Assembly: GCA_025352225.1 (NCBI GenBank)
Contig: JANXTT010000128.1
Location: 1-34,217 of the forward strand
Length of the DNA stretch: 34,217 nucleotides
Origin: Mucilaginibacter sp.
GTDB lineage: Bacteria > Bacteroidota > Bacteroidia > Sphingobacteriales > Sphingobacteriaceae
Direction of reading: 5' to 3'
Shown here: positions 8,224 to 15,424 of the stretch, one piece after another
Numbering within the stretch: position 1 is the first letter of the stretch
Layout: every line of letters starts with the position of its first letter
Position numbers and translations under genes: made by a program
Notes under the pieces: model-generated
The model's database searches: none
Seen by the model: the letters and a program-made list of their open reading frames with translations, nothing else
Told to the model about the DNA's origin: nothing

Positions 8224-9363
8224 TTATTTTTTGTGCCTGGCAGTATTTTGATTTACGTATTTGTATAGTTGTGTGCCGGTCAGCAAAAATGCCCCTACAC
8301 CATAAACCTCTGTACTGTTTTCGTCTACGCTATCCGGTGCTGCTCCAACTCGTTGTACATAGCCCAGCATGCCATCCGGGTGTATTGATGATGTTAGAGC
8401 TATCCATGCTTTTTGAACAACTGGCCAATAAGTAGCCTTGTCTAAAACACCATTATTTAAACCCCACAGCAATGCATAGGTATAAAAGCCTGTACCACTG
8501 GTTTCCTTAACAGGGAAACTCTCAGGGTCCAGCAACGATGCATGCCAGCTGCCATCAGGTTGTTGTATAGCAGCTATTTTAGCGGCCATTTCTTTGTATA
8601 ATGTTATAAATCGTTTCCTGTCGGGATAATTGGCAGGCATGTTTTCTAATACGCGTACCAGCCCACCCATTACCCAGCCATTGCCTCTAGACCAGAAAAC
8701 TTTTTTGCCGTTTTTTTCTTTCTTGTTCAAATAGCTGCCATCACGAAAATACAGATGCTCTGCTGGGTCGTACAGGTAATCATAGGTTTTCCACCAAAGT
8801 TTGTCTGCAATATCTAAATATTTACGTTCCCCGGTAGCAGTAGCCAGGTAGCTCAATGATGTTGGGCCCATAAACATGGCATCGCACCAAGCCCATTCTT
8901 TTAGCTGAACGTTATTTTTCCACTCCAGAGATACCTCATGCGGTTGTGCTATAATGCTATCTGCCTGAGCTTTAAATTTAGCTATCATTTTTTTGTCCTT
9001 ATATTTTATATATAGGTTGGCATAAGTTTGCGCTATACAATAATCGTCGGCAAAAAAACGCCTGCGTCCGGTATTCCATTTTAAGCTATCACCTACATTA
9101 ATTAGGTATTCTAAATATTTACCGTTGTGACTAAGCTTACCTAATTCAAATATCCCAGTATAGGCTGCGCCGTTAGTCCAGTCGGATTTGGGCCATTTGG
9201 ATACTTTTGTTAACCAGGCGTTTAACTGCCAGTTGGCAACTTTTTCCATTGTATTTAAAATAATTTTTGGTTTTAATAAAGTATCGGCCTTTTGCGCCCG
9301 GGCATTAAAAGCAAAATAAAAAATCACTAAAATGGCGACTGTTTTTTTACCAAAATTGTTCAT
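8224..9363 (-). CDS. Exported GH88/GH105 unsaturated glycosyl-uronic hydrolase
   Basis: This 379-residue protein has a signal peptide (KKTVAILVIFYFAFNARAQ, cleavage near ARA-Q) followed by an alpha/alpha-barrel chain typical of GH105 (YteR-like). The likely catalytic acid Asp161 is in EWAWCDAMFMGP. Substrate-side motifs are FWSRGNGWVMGG, QPDGSWHASLLD and ETSGTGFYTYALLWG. GH105 enzymes remove the unsaturated uronic acid left at the non-reducing end after a polysaccharide lyase has cut rhamnogalacturonan or related pectin. No lyase, SusC/SusD pair or sensor lies nearby, so it is not in a polysaccharide utilisation locus within this window. The exact uronide substrate is not determined. Confidence 0.88.
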   Translation of the reverse strand: MNNFGKKTVAILVIFYFAFNARAQKADTLLKPKIILNTMEKVANWQLNAWLTKVSKWPKSDWTNGAAYTGIFELGKLSHNGKYLEYLINVGDSLKWNTGRRRFFADDYCIAQTYANLYIKYKDKKMIAKFKAQADSIIAQPHEVSLEWKNNVQLKEWAWCDAMFMGPTSLSYLATATGERKYLDIADKLWWKTYDYLYDPAEHLYFRDGSYLNKKEKNGKKVFWSRGNGWVMGGLVRVLENMPANYPDRKRFITLYKEMAAKIAAIQQPDGSWHASLLDPESFPVKETSGTGFYTYALLWGLNNGVLDKATYWPVVQKAWIALTSSIHPDGMLGYVQRVGAAPDSVDENSTEVYGVGAFLLTGTQLYKYVNQNTARHKK

Positions 9364-9435
9364 TTGATATATGGTTTTCTGTAAGGATTAGACGGGCTAA
9401 TATAAAGTATTATCTAATTGTTTACTAATTGGGCA

Positions 9436-10014
9436 CTAGTAAAATAAGCGGTCATAATCCTCTTTAGTATCAATATCAACAGAGCCGAGCGGGAATTCAA
9501 TACTTGAGCTATCATCCATATGTCTGATAAAAATTTTTCTGGCACCTTCCTGTCCCTGAAGTGAAATCAAGTCTGGAAAATATTTTTTATTAAACAACAT
9601 AGGTACACCAGTTGTGTTATTGTAAGTGCAGGCTACCACCCCGGCATGTGATGCATGATGTTTGATAATGAGCTTATTAATTAGTATGGTATCTGTAAAG
9701 GGTTGGTCACAGAGTATAATAATTGCGTTTTCTATCATCTCAATGTCCTGTAAAGCATTAATTCCTATTCTTATTGATGACGCTATACCTTCTTGCCAGT
9801 TTTGATTATGAATAATTTGTATTGGTTTTTTTTCTATGGTGGGTATAATTATTTCTGCATTGGCACCTAAAACAACAATCACATGCCTGCACGCAGAACG
9901 CGTTGCAGCATCAACTGCATGCTGCAATAAAGTTTTATCCTTGTAAACTAGGTTCTGTTTGGGGGCACCCAAACGGCTTGATTCCCCGGCAGCTAATATA
10001 ATTATGCCCGTCAT
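9436..10014 (-). CDS. mocA: Molybdenum cofactor cytidylyltransferase-like protein (MocA family)
   Basis: This 192-residue nucleotidyltransferase has the MobA/MocA N-terminal loop LAAGESSRLGAPKQ and the metal-site sequence ILCDQPF. MocA joins CMP to Mo-molybdopterin to give the MCD cofactor used by xanthine-dehydrogenase-type enzymes, whereas MobA makes the guanine form. Its ATG overlaps the 3' end of xdhC by 4 bp (ATGA), so the two are translated together. MocA with XdhC is a known pairing for xanthine-oxidase-family enzymes. A separate MobA at 12840-13400 serves the nitrate reductase, which supports assigning this copy to the cytosine form. No target dehydrogenase is in the window. Confidence 0.83.
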   Translation of the reverse strand: MTGIIILAAGESSRLGAPKQNLVYKDKTLLQHAVDAATRSACRHVIVVLGANAEIIIPTIEKKPIQIIHNQNWQEGIASSIRIGINALQDIEMIENAIIILCDQPFTDTILINKLIIKHHASHAGVVACTYNNTTGVPMLFNKKYFPDLISLQGQEGARKIFIRHMDDSSSIEFPLGSVDIDTKEDYDRLFY

Positions 10015-11153
10015 AAAGCCTGATATTTTGTATTTGGTTTCGGATAATGTATTGAAGATGGCTTATGTTTAAGTGAATAACCTTTCCTGTTTGAGAGTAC
10101 GGCCTTAACTTCGGATAGTATGGATAAAGCTATTTCTTCAGCGCCTTCTGAGCCGATGTCTAAACCTACTGGCCCGTAAATCTTTTGTAACCGTTCATCG
10201 GCAATTACCATACCTTCATTTTCCAATTCGTCAATCATGCGATCCAGTTTTTTCTTCGGTCCCAAAATACCTATGTACCTAAGCTTTAAAGGTAATAATT
10301 GTTTTAAAAGTGCAAGTTCATAATTGTAATTGTGGGTCATTAACACAATTGCGGTATGCTCATCTATATTGATTTTTGATAATACTTGGTCGGGTTTAGC
10401 AATAATCACCTGCCGAGCTTCTGGAAAACGGGCCGGTATGGCATAGTTTGCCCGTCCATCAATTATAGTAGTATCCCAACCTAATACAGCAGCCATTTTT
10501 GTAAGTGGTATAACATCATTACCAGCACCTATAATAATAAGCGAGATAACTGGTGTGATATATTCAATAAACCCTGTATACTCCATATCATCCAAATAAG
10601 TTTTAGTTTTCGATGAAGTTGTTTGCAATACTTGCAAAGCATCGGTTATTAGTGCATCTTTTAAATTTGAATCAGCAAGCGTGCTTTCAATTAAATCCTG
10701 GGTTGCAATTAAACATGTGCCGGGTTGCAGAGCCTTTCTGTTTTGTAACGAAAACAAAGTTACCAGTACCACTTTTTGCCTATTACTGATTATTGTTCTT
10801 AGTAAATGGATAGGATTATGATCATTAGAAAAAATGGGTTCTATCAAAATATGTATAATACCATTACAGCCCAATCCTACACCAAATTTGGCATCATCAT
10901 CGTCCATCGTGTCATACGTAACCAACATGGGCAGCTGCTGGGCCATTACCAGCAGTGCTTTGCGCAAAGCATCACCTTCCAGGCAGCCACCGCTAATGGC
11001 ACCGGTAAGTTCACCGTCATCGGTGATGAGCATGCGTGCACCAGCCCGGCGGTAAGCAGAGCCTTCAACTAATACAACTGTGGCTAACGCAGTTTGCTTA
11101 CCCTGTTTTTGTGCCCGGTCATAAGCTTTTACAATGTCTTGGATCTCTTTCAT
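10011..11153 (-). CDS. xdhC: XdhC/CoxI-family molybdoenzyme maturation factor
   Basis: The N-terminal half has the XdhC/CoxI domain (ALATVVLVEGSAYRRAGARM, then GAISGGCLEGDA and GVGLGCNGIIHILIEP). The C-terminal half is a Rossmann domain (ISLIIIGAGNDVIPL, then VLMTHNYNYELALL and YIGILGPKKK). The family binds molybdenum cofactor, helps its sulfuration and inserts it into xanthine-dehydrogenase-type apoenzymes. I chose ATG at 11153 over the in-frame GTG at 11162, which adds only three residues (MFL). It is coupled to mocA by a 4-bp overlap and is not part of the nitrate island, since nitrate reductase uses the other cofactor form. The cognate dehydrogenase must lie elsewhere. Confidence 0.85.
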   Translation of the reverse strand: MKEIQDIVKAYDRAQKQGKQTALATVVLVEGSAYRRAGARMLITDDGELTGAISGGCLEGDALRKALLVMAQQLPMLVTYDTMDDDDAKFGVGLGCNGIIHILIEPIFSNDHNPIHLLRTIISNRQKVVLVTLFSLQNRKALQPGTCLIATQDLIESTLADSNLKDALITDALQVLQTTSSKTKTYLDDMEYTGFIEYITPVISLIIIGAGNDVIPLTKMAAVLGWDTTIIDGRANYAIPARFPEARQVIIAKPDQVLSKINIDEHTAIVLMTHNYNYELALLKQLLPLKLRYIGILGPKKKLDRMIDELENEGMVIADERLQKIYGPVGLDIGSEGAEEIALSILSEVKAVLSNRKGYSLKHKPSSIHYPKPNTKYQAL

Positions 11154-11196
11154 TAAAAACACTAATATAGTTACTTCTATATTAATTTGTATGGTA

Positions 11197-11328
11197 TTAT
11201 AGGTGATTCGTGTATTCTTTTACCTGTGGTACTGTAACGGCATAGGCAATATCGGGGCCGACACTAATTTTCGATATCTCACCAATAATTTTTTGCATAT
11301 GGGGTTTATAATGACCGGGCTTTTGCAT
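11197..11328 (-). CDS. Possible small protein upstream of xdhC (43 residues)
   Basis: An open frame of 43 residues starts with MQKPGHYKPHMQKII and ends with VPQVKEYTNHL. It has no homopolymer-driven composition and its codons resemble those of neighbours. It lies 43 bases upstream of xdhC on the same strand, and no other explanation exists for the 234-bp spacer. I recognise no family. It could equally be the relic of a longer gene, because the sequence reads like the interior of a folded protein (ISKISVGPDIAYAVTV). Support is codon-like composition and position only. Confidence 0.3.
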   Translation of the reverse strand: MQKPGHYKPHMQKIIGEISKISVGPDIAYAVTVPQVKEYTNHL

Positions 11329-11387
11329 TTAATGAAACTTATTCTGAAATGATATTGTTAAAGAGTTTTAAAAGCTGAAAGATATTT

Positions 11388-12437
11388 ATGAAAGATATAG
11401 CTAAACGTTTCCCGGAAAATCAGTTATTATCACCTAAAGACTTACAACCCAGCAACGAAGGGTTACATATTGCTTGTTTGTTAAATCCCGGTGTATTTAG
11501 GTTCGATGATAAAATATGGTTATTGGTACGTGTAGCGGAACGGCCCGAGCAAACGGAAATAGTAGTATCTTTCCCTATATTGACTGACGCCGGTACAATT
11601 GAAATAAGGGAAATAGCCTTGGATGATGTAGACCTGATCATGACAGACGCCCGGGTAATTAAATACAAGGGAGTTGATTATTTAACTACATTATCGCATC
11701 TGCGGTTGCTTTGTAGTGACGACGGTATTAAATTTTATGAACCAGAAGGCTATCCTACCTTGTTTGGAGCTGGTGCTTTGCAAACTTTTGGAATTGAAGA
11801 TTGCCGGGTTACTCATCTGGACAACAAGTACTACTTAACTTTTACATCGGTATCAGCAAGTGGGGTTGGAGTTGGTTTACGCACCACTACCAATTGGAAA
11901 CAATTTGAAACACATGGCATGATATTACCACCCCATAATAAGGATTGCGCCATATTTGAGGAAAAAATAAATGGCTTATACTATGCATTGCACCGCCCAA
12001 GCAGCGTTGATTTAGGTGGTAATTATATATGGCTGGCGCAATCGCCGGATGGTGTGCATTGGGGTAATCATAAATGCATCATTAAAACCCGTAAAGACCA
12101 TTGGGATAACGCGCGGGTAGGAGCGGGAGCGGCACCAATAAAAACGGCACATGGCTGGCTGGAAATTTATCACGGGGCTAATTATGAGCATAATTACTGT
12201 TTAGGTGCTTTTCTTTTAGATTTGAATGACCCCTCGAAAGTGCTTGCCCGAACTAATGAACCTATCATGATCCCGATAGAGACATATGAAACCACAGGCT
12301 TTTTTGGTAAAGTAGTATTTACCAATGGCCATGTAGTTACCGGCGATGTGTTAACCATTTACTATGGAGCATCGGATGAATTTGTATGCGGAGCTAATTT
12401 TTCCATCAAAGAAATTCTGGCGGCTTTAGGTATATAA
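11388..12437 (+). CDS. Glycoside hydrolase family 130 protein (mannoside phosphorylase-like)
   Basis: This 349-residue protein has the five-bladed propeller pattern of GH130. Key blocks are LLNPGVFRFDDKIWLLVRVAER, GIEDCRVTHLDNKYYLTFTS with the likely proton-donor Asp138, ALHRPSS, NARVGAGAAPIKTAHGWLEIYHGA and YYGASDEFV. Family members use phosphate to cleave beta-mannosidic bonds, or in some branches hydrolyse them. The usual EDPR is EDCR here, a small deviation beside the catalytic aspartate. There is no signal peptide, so it acts in the cytoplasm. It is divergent from the xdhC operon and has no carbohydrate transporter beside it. Phosphorylase versus hydrolase activity and the exact mannoside cannot be decided from sequence. 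Confidence 0.88.
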   Translation: MKDIAKRFPENQLLSPKDLQPSNEGLHIACLLNPGVFRFDDKIWLLVRVAERPEQTEIVVSFPILTDAGTIEIREIALDDVDLIMTDARVIKYKGVDYLTTLSHLRLLCSDDGIKFYEPEGYPTLFGAGALQTFGIEDCRVTHLDNKYYLTFTSVSASGVGVGLRTTTNWKQFETHGMILPPHNKDCAIFEEKINGLYYALHRPSSVDLGGNYIWLAQSPDGVHWGNHKCIIKTRKDHWDNARVGAGAAPIKTAHGWLEIYHGANYEHNYCLGAFLLDLNDPSKVLARTNEPIMIPIETYETTGFFGKVVFTNGHVVTGDVLTIYYGASDEFVCGANFSIKEILAALGI

Positions 12438-12626
12438 TCATTTACTTAAAATTTTAGTTGTTTCGTAAAACAATTATTAAAATTAAATCAAGGGAATATT
12501 TATTGCTAATTAAATTATAAATAAAGCATTAATTGGTTAGATTTTTGATGATGATATGCCATAAACCATTTTTAGCGGCGTGGTTTTTAATGTTTATATT
12601 CTAGAAAAACATTTTAAAATTACTAT

Positions 12627-12815
12627 ATGGATAGCGATAAAAAAGCATACCGATTTATAAACAGCAAAACAGGCTATGCTATTGCTTATTTATCGTTACC
12701 AGTGGATATGGGTAAGGACGCCATGGTGAGTGCTTTAGAAACCCGTCGAAAAGAACTGGCAGTTGAACATAAAATTTTTGTAGAAACCATTTATTGGGAA
12801 GCAGAAGAAAGATAG
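12627..12815 (+). CDS. Small hypothetical protein (62 residues)
   Basis: The product MDSDKKAYRFINSKTGYAIA... is a soluble, charged 62-residue protein with no signal peptide, membrane segment or known motif. A predicted order is two short strands (YRFINSKTGYAIAYLSL) followed by a helix (KDAMVSALETRRKELAVEH) and a last strand (KIFVETIYWEA). The composition is normal for a real protein. It is convergent with mobA with only 24 bp between, and no terminator is visible there. I do not recognise the family. Confidence 0.55.
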   Translation: MDSDKKAYRFINSKTGYAIAYLSLPVDMGKDAMVSALETRRKELAVEHKIFVETIYWEAEER

Positions 12816-12839
12816 AATGGATATCAATCTTAAAACCAG

Positions 12840-13400
12840 TTACTTATTGAAATTATTGAAACTGCCTGCATCTAAAACCTCCAGCTTTTTGGTAAGTCCT
12901 TGATTTAAAACATGCTGAAAACTAACATCATGTAATAAACCCATATTGAATTGTTCCATCACTTTTTGTAACCCGGAACAAGTGTATAACGCACAAAGTG
13001 GTTCGGCAAAATCTCCGTGGTGATAGGCATAAAAATCGAATCCGGGTTCGGCCTGGTATACATTAACCAGATTTTGCAATGTCGAAATATTCATATCAAT
13101 CATATCGCAGGCTAATAAAAGCAAGTCATTTTGCGGATAGATTTTATGAACGCTAAGCAAGCCATTTAATGGTCCGCTTATATCGGTATCATCAACGATT
13201 AACTCGTGACCAGGGAATACCAACTGGTATTTTTCGTATTGGGTTACATTGATTGATATTACTACAGGCAGATCAATATCAACGAGCTTATTAGTTACAT
13301 GTACGGCCCAGTAAGACCCCATTATAGGTTTCAGGCCTTTATCAGTACCCATGCGTTTGCTTTCGCCACCACTCATTACAACACCCAACAGCTTGCTCAT
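12840..13400 (-). CDS. mobA: Molybdenum cofactor guanylyltransferase
   Basis: This 186-residue GT-A-type nucleotidyltransferase carries the MobA loop VVMSGGESKRMGTDKG near the N-terminus (about residues 7-22), the metal-binding LACDM near residue 98 and GPLNGLLS near residue 77. MobA transfers GMP from GTP to Mo-molybdopterin; two of the products form the bis-MGD cofactor needed by the NasA nitrate reductase encoded upstream in the same operon. It is the last gene of the long minus-strand nitrate block, 4 bp behind the SelW-like gene. No clear terminator follows. Confidence 0.92.
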   Translation of the reverse strand: MSKLLGVVMSGGESKRMGTDKGLKPIMGSYWAVHVTNKLVDIDLPVVISINVTQYEKYQLVFPGHELIVDDTDISGPLNGLLSVHKIYPQNDLLLLACDMIDMNISTLQNLVNVYQAEPGFDFYAYHHGDFAEPLCALYTCSGLQKVMEQFNMGLLHDVSFQHVLNQGLTKKLEVLDAGSFNNFNK

Positions 13401-13404
13401 ATGA

Positions 13405-13689
13405 CTATGTTTGCTTTTTATCTGAATGGCCTAAATTCCTTGCAGGGTTAACCACATCCCGTAGCAATTGTTTCAACTCCTTAATTTCAGGAAAATGCCC
13501 TGCTACCCTCCGGTCAAATATCTCAACTTCGTTTACCCTAATGATGTATGTACCACTTATTTCGCTGGGCTGTAATAACACGCCATATACATCATCACTA
13601 AATGTGGTCAACAGCTCCTGCGCCGTATATGCCGCACGCAACATCCAGCCACATTTAGGGCAATACTCTATGTTTATAGTGGGTTTCAT
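13405..13689 (-). CDS. SelT/SelW/SelH-family thioredoxin-like protein (Cys form)
   Basis: The 94-residue protein has the family's N-terminal redox motif C-x2-C in IEYCPKCGWMLRAAY, where selenoproteins have C-x2-U. The downstream fold matches as well (SEISGTYIIRVNEVEIFDRR, FPEIKELKQLLRDVV). These small thioredoxin-fold proteins are thought to act in thiol redox or glutathionylation, but the bacterial role is not established. It sits between moaE and mobA, 4 bp before mobA, so it is co-transcribed and probably translationally linked to cofactor synthesis. A redox role near MoaD sulfur chemistry or nitrate reduction is only a guess. Confidence 0.82.
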   Translation of the reverse strand: MKPTINIEYCPKCGWMLRAAYTAQELLTTFSDDVYGVLLQPSEISGTYIIRVNEVEIFDRRVAGHFPEIKELKQLLRDVVNPARNLGHSDKKQT

Positions 13690-13713
13690 TTTTTGATTTA
13701 AAGTTTAACAGCG

Positions 13714-14175
13714 CTAATGGCAACTGCAGTTACCTCCCCATTGGTGGCTGCCATCGGTAAAGTATTCGCATTTCCATATCAAGGCTTCGTGTTTAATACG
13801 ATCAATAATGTATTGGTTAGCCTGGTACGCCTCTGAGCGGTGGGCCGATGCCGTGATAACTACTACAGCGGTTTCGCCAACGGTTACTTTACCTGTACGA
13901 TGTTGGGCAATGGCGATATTTAACGGCCACTTTTTATTGGCATCATCTAAAATTGTTCTGATCATTTTAGCGGCCATAATTTGATGAGCCTCATAATCAA
14001 GGTAGGCAACTTCTTTACCATTGTTATTGTTGCGTACCTCGCCACTAAATAAAACCACAGCTCCCGCTTTTGGGTGATGCGCTTTTGATAATAGCTCTAC
14101 TACATTTAATGGAACCGCAGATAGTTCGGTTATTTCAACCTCCGCTACTGGGTGGGAATATGCAGATCGTATCAT
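13714..14175 (-). CDS. moaE: Molybdopterin synthase catalytic subunit
   Basis: This 153-residue MoaE has the family blocks AGAVVLFSGEVRNNNNGKEVAYLDYEAH, IAIAQHRTGKVTVGETAVVV and IKHEALIWKCEYFTDGSHQW, which includes the catalytic lysine of IWKCE. With MoaD it adds two sulfur atoms to precursor Z (cPMP) to make molybdopterin. The reading frame begins inside the 3' end of moaD with a 41-bp overlap, and there is no later in-frame start without losing the fold, so the overlap seems real. The C-terminus GGNCSCH adds a cysteine pair not needed for catalysis. Confidence 0.93.
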   Translation of the reverse strand: MIRSAYSHPVAEVEITELSAVPLNVVELLSKAHHPKAGAVVLFSGEVRNNNNGKEVAYLDYEAHQIMAAKMIRTILDDANKKWPLNIAIAQHRTGKVTVGETAVVVITASAHRSEAYQANQYIIDRIKHEALIWKCEYFTDGSHQWGGNCSCH

Positions 14176-14368
14176 TTTTTGTTATATTATAGGTTTGATC
14201 AACAAACTCATCATGTACGGCAAAGCGGCAGAGTTGCAATACACCTTGTGCTGATGTATTTAAACGTGACAGATGTTCCCTTAGTGACGCAATATCCGTA
14301 ATATCATCGTTCAGATCAAACTCCCTGTCGAAATAGTCTTTTAAAACGGCAAAAACCTGAATTTTCAT
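14135..14368 (-). CDS. moaD: Molybdopterin synthase sulfur-carrier subunit
   Basis: This 77-residue ubiquitin-fold protein ends in the essential PPSSGG. The terminal glycine is activated as an adenylate and then as a thiocarboxylate, which donates sulfur in the MoaD-MoaE heterotetramer. The start is MKIQVFAVLKDYFDREF. The activating MoeB-type enzyme is not encoded in the window, so it must lie elsewhere or be shared with ThiF. The gene lies 11 bp behind moaA and overlaps moaE, so the three are tightly coupled. Confidence 0.93.
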   Translation of the reverse strand: MKIQVFAVLKDYFDREFDLNDDITDIASLREHLSRLNTSAQGVLQLCRFAVHDEFVDQTYNITKNDTICIFPPSSGG

Positions 14369-14379
14369 TTTTTTAACGA

Positions 14380-15333
14380 TTATCCTCCAATATGCATCAT
14401 GCTCATCTCGCTACCCACAAAGTTTAAGCTTTGCTTTTGCTGCATGGCTTGTTGTAATTTATCTTTTAATTGTATACTATCTTCATCACCGCTTACAGCG
14501 ATGGGGTTGTTATTACTTAAGCATCCGTAAATATTACCTTCGGCATCTAAACGTAAGCGGTTGCAATCCTTGCAAAATGGCTCGCTATCATTGGCAATAA
14601 TTCCAAAAACACCGCCCTGGTTAGTTTGCCAATAATTGGCGGTTGATGATGGTTTACGCGGGAGCCGGATAACATCATATCTGGTTGCAATAACATCCAA
14701 CATGTTTTGCTGCGTAAACAGGTATTGATCTCCTTTACCAAATAAATGGCCCATGCCCATTACTTCCAAAAAACGAATTGGAATGTTCATTTTTGAAGCA
14801 TAATTGAGTAACGGCAATACCTGGTTGTCATTTTTACCTTTCATAATAACAGCGTTGATCTTCACTTCTAATCCGGCATTTATAGCTTCCTCAATGCCTC
14901 TTAAAGTACGATCAAGTTGCTTACGCCGCGTCATCTGGAAAAAAGTATCGCCATCAACAGCGTCTAGCGAAATATTAATCGATCTTAATCCGGCTTCTTT
15001 AAGCTCAAGGGCCATTCTTTCCAGTAAAAAGCCATTACTGGTTATTTTCAAATCATCGATACCCAATTTTTTTGCTCCCTTTATCACGCTAGTTAATTCG
15101 CGATAGAGCAACGGTTCGCCACCGGTAAAGCGTATGGTTTTTAAACCAAGTTGAGCATGGAGTTTGCCAATGGTGTTTAAAAAGCTGGACGCTGAAGCCT
15201 GCGGTTTACGATCAACGGTGATCTCGTCCTCGCTGCCCATAGTACAATAAATACAGCCTAAATTACAGGTACTCAATAAGCTTACCCGCAAAGTTTTAAA
15301 ACTGCGTCCGTATTTATCGTTCAATTCCAACAT
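14380..15333 (-). CDS. moaA: GTP 3',8-cyclase
   Basis: This 317-residue radical SAM enzyme starts molybdenum cofactor synthesis by converting GTP to 3',8-cyclo-GTP. The N-terminal cluster motif is C-x3-C-x2-C (Cys23, Cys27, Cys30 in STCNLGCIYC). IRFTGGEPLLYRE follows as the SAM-binding GGE block. The second cluster site is the C-terminal C-x2-C-x13-C of PFCKDCNRLRLDAEGNIYGC. The protein ends in the conserved GG that is needed for activity. It acts with MoaC, encoded here as a fusion about 14 kb away in the other nitrate block. It is preceded by a 91-bp spacer after the rubredoxin-bearing gene and may be read through from the nitrate genes. Confidence 0.94.
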   Translation of the reverse strand: MLELNDKYGRSFKTLRVSLLSTCNLGCIYCTMGSEDEITVDRKPQASASSFLNTIGKLHAQLGLKTIRFTGGEPLLYRELTSVIKGAKKLGIDDLKITSNGFLLERMALELKEAGLRSINISLDAVDGDTFFQMTRRKQLDRTLRGIEEAINAGLEVKINAVIMKGKNDNQVLPLLNYASKMNIPIRFLEVMGMGHLFGKGDQYLFTQQNMLDVIATRYDVIRLPRKPSSTANYWQTNQGGVFGIIANDSEPFCKDCNRLRLDAEGNIYGCLSNNNPIAVSGDEDSIQLKDKLQQAMQQKQSLNFVGSEMSMMHIGG

Positions 15334-15424
15334 AATTCAATAACCAAATATACTACTTATATCAAACGTATTGAATTTAGATATGTTTCTTGGCACTAGC
15401 AATGAATAATTACAATTGTATAAC

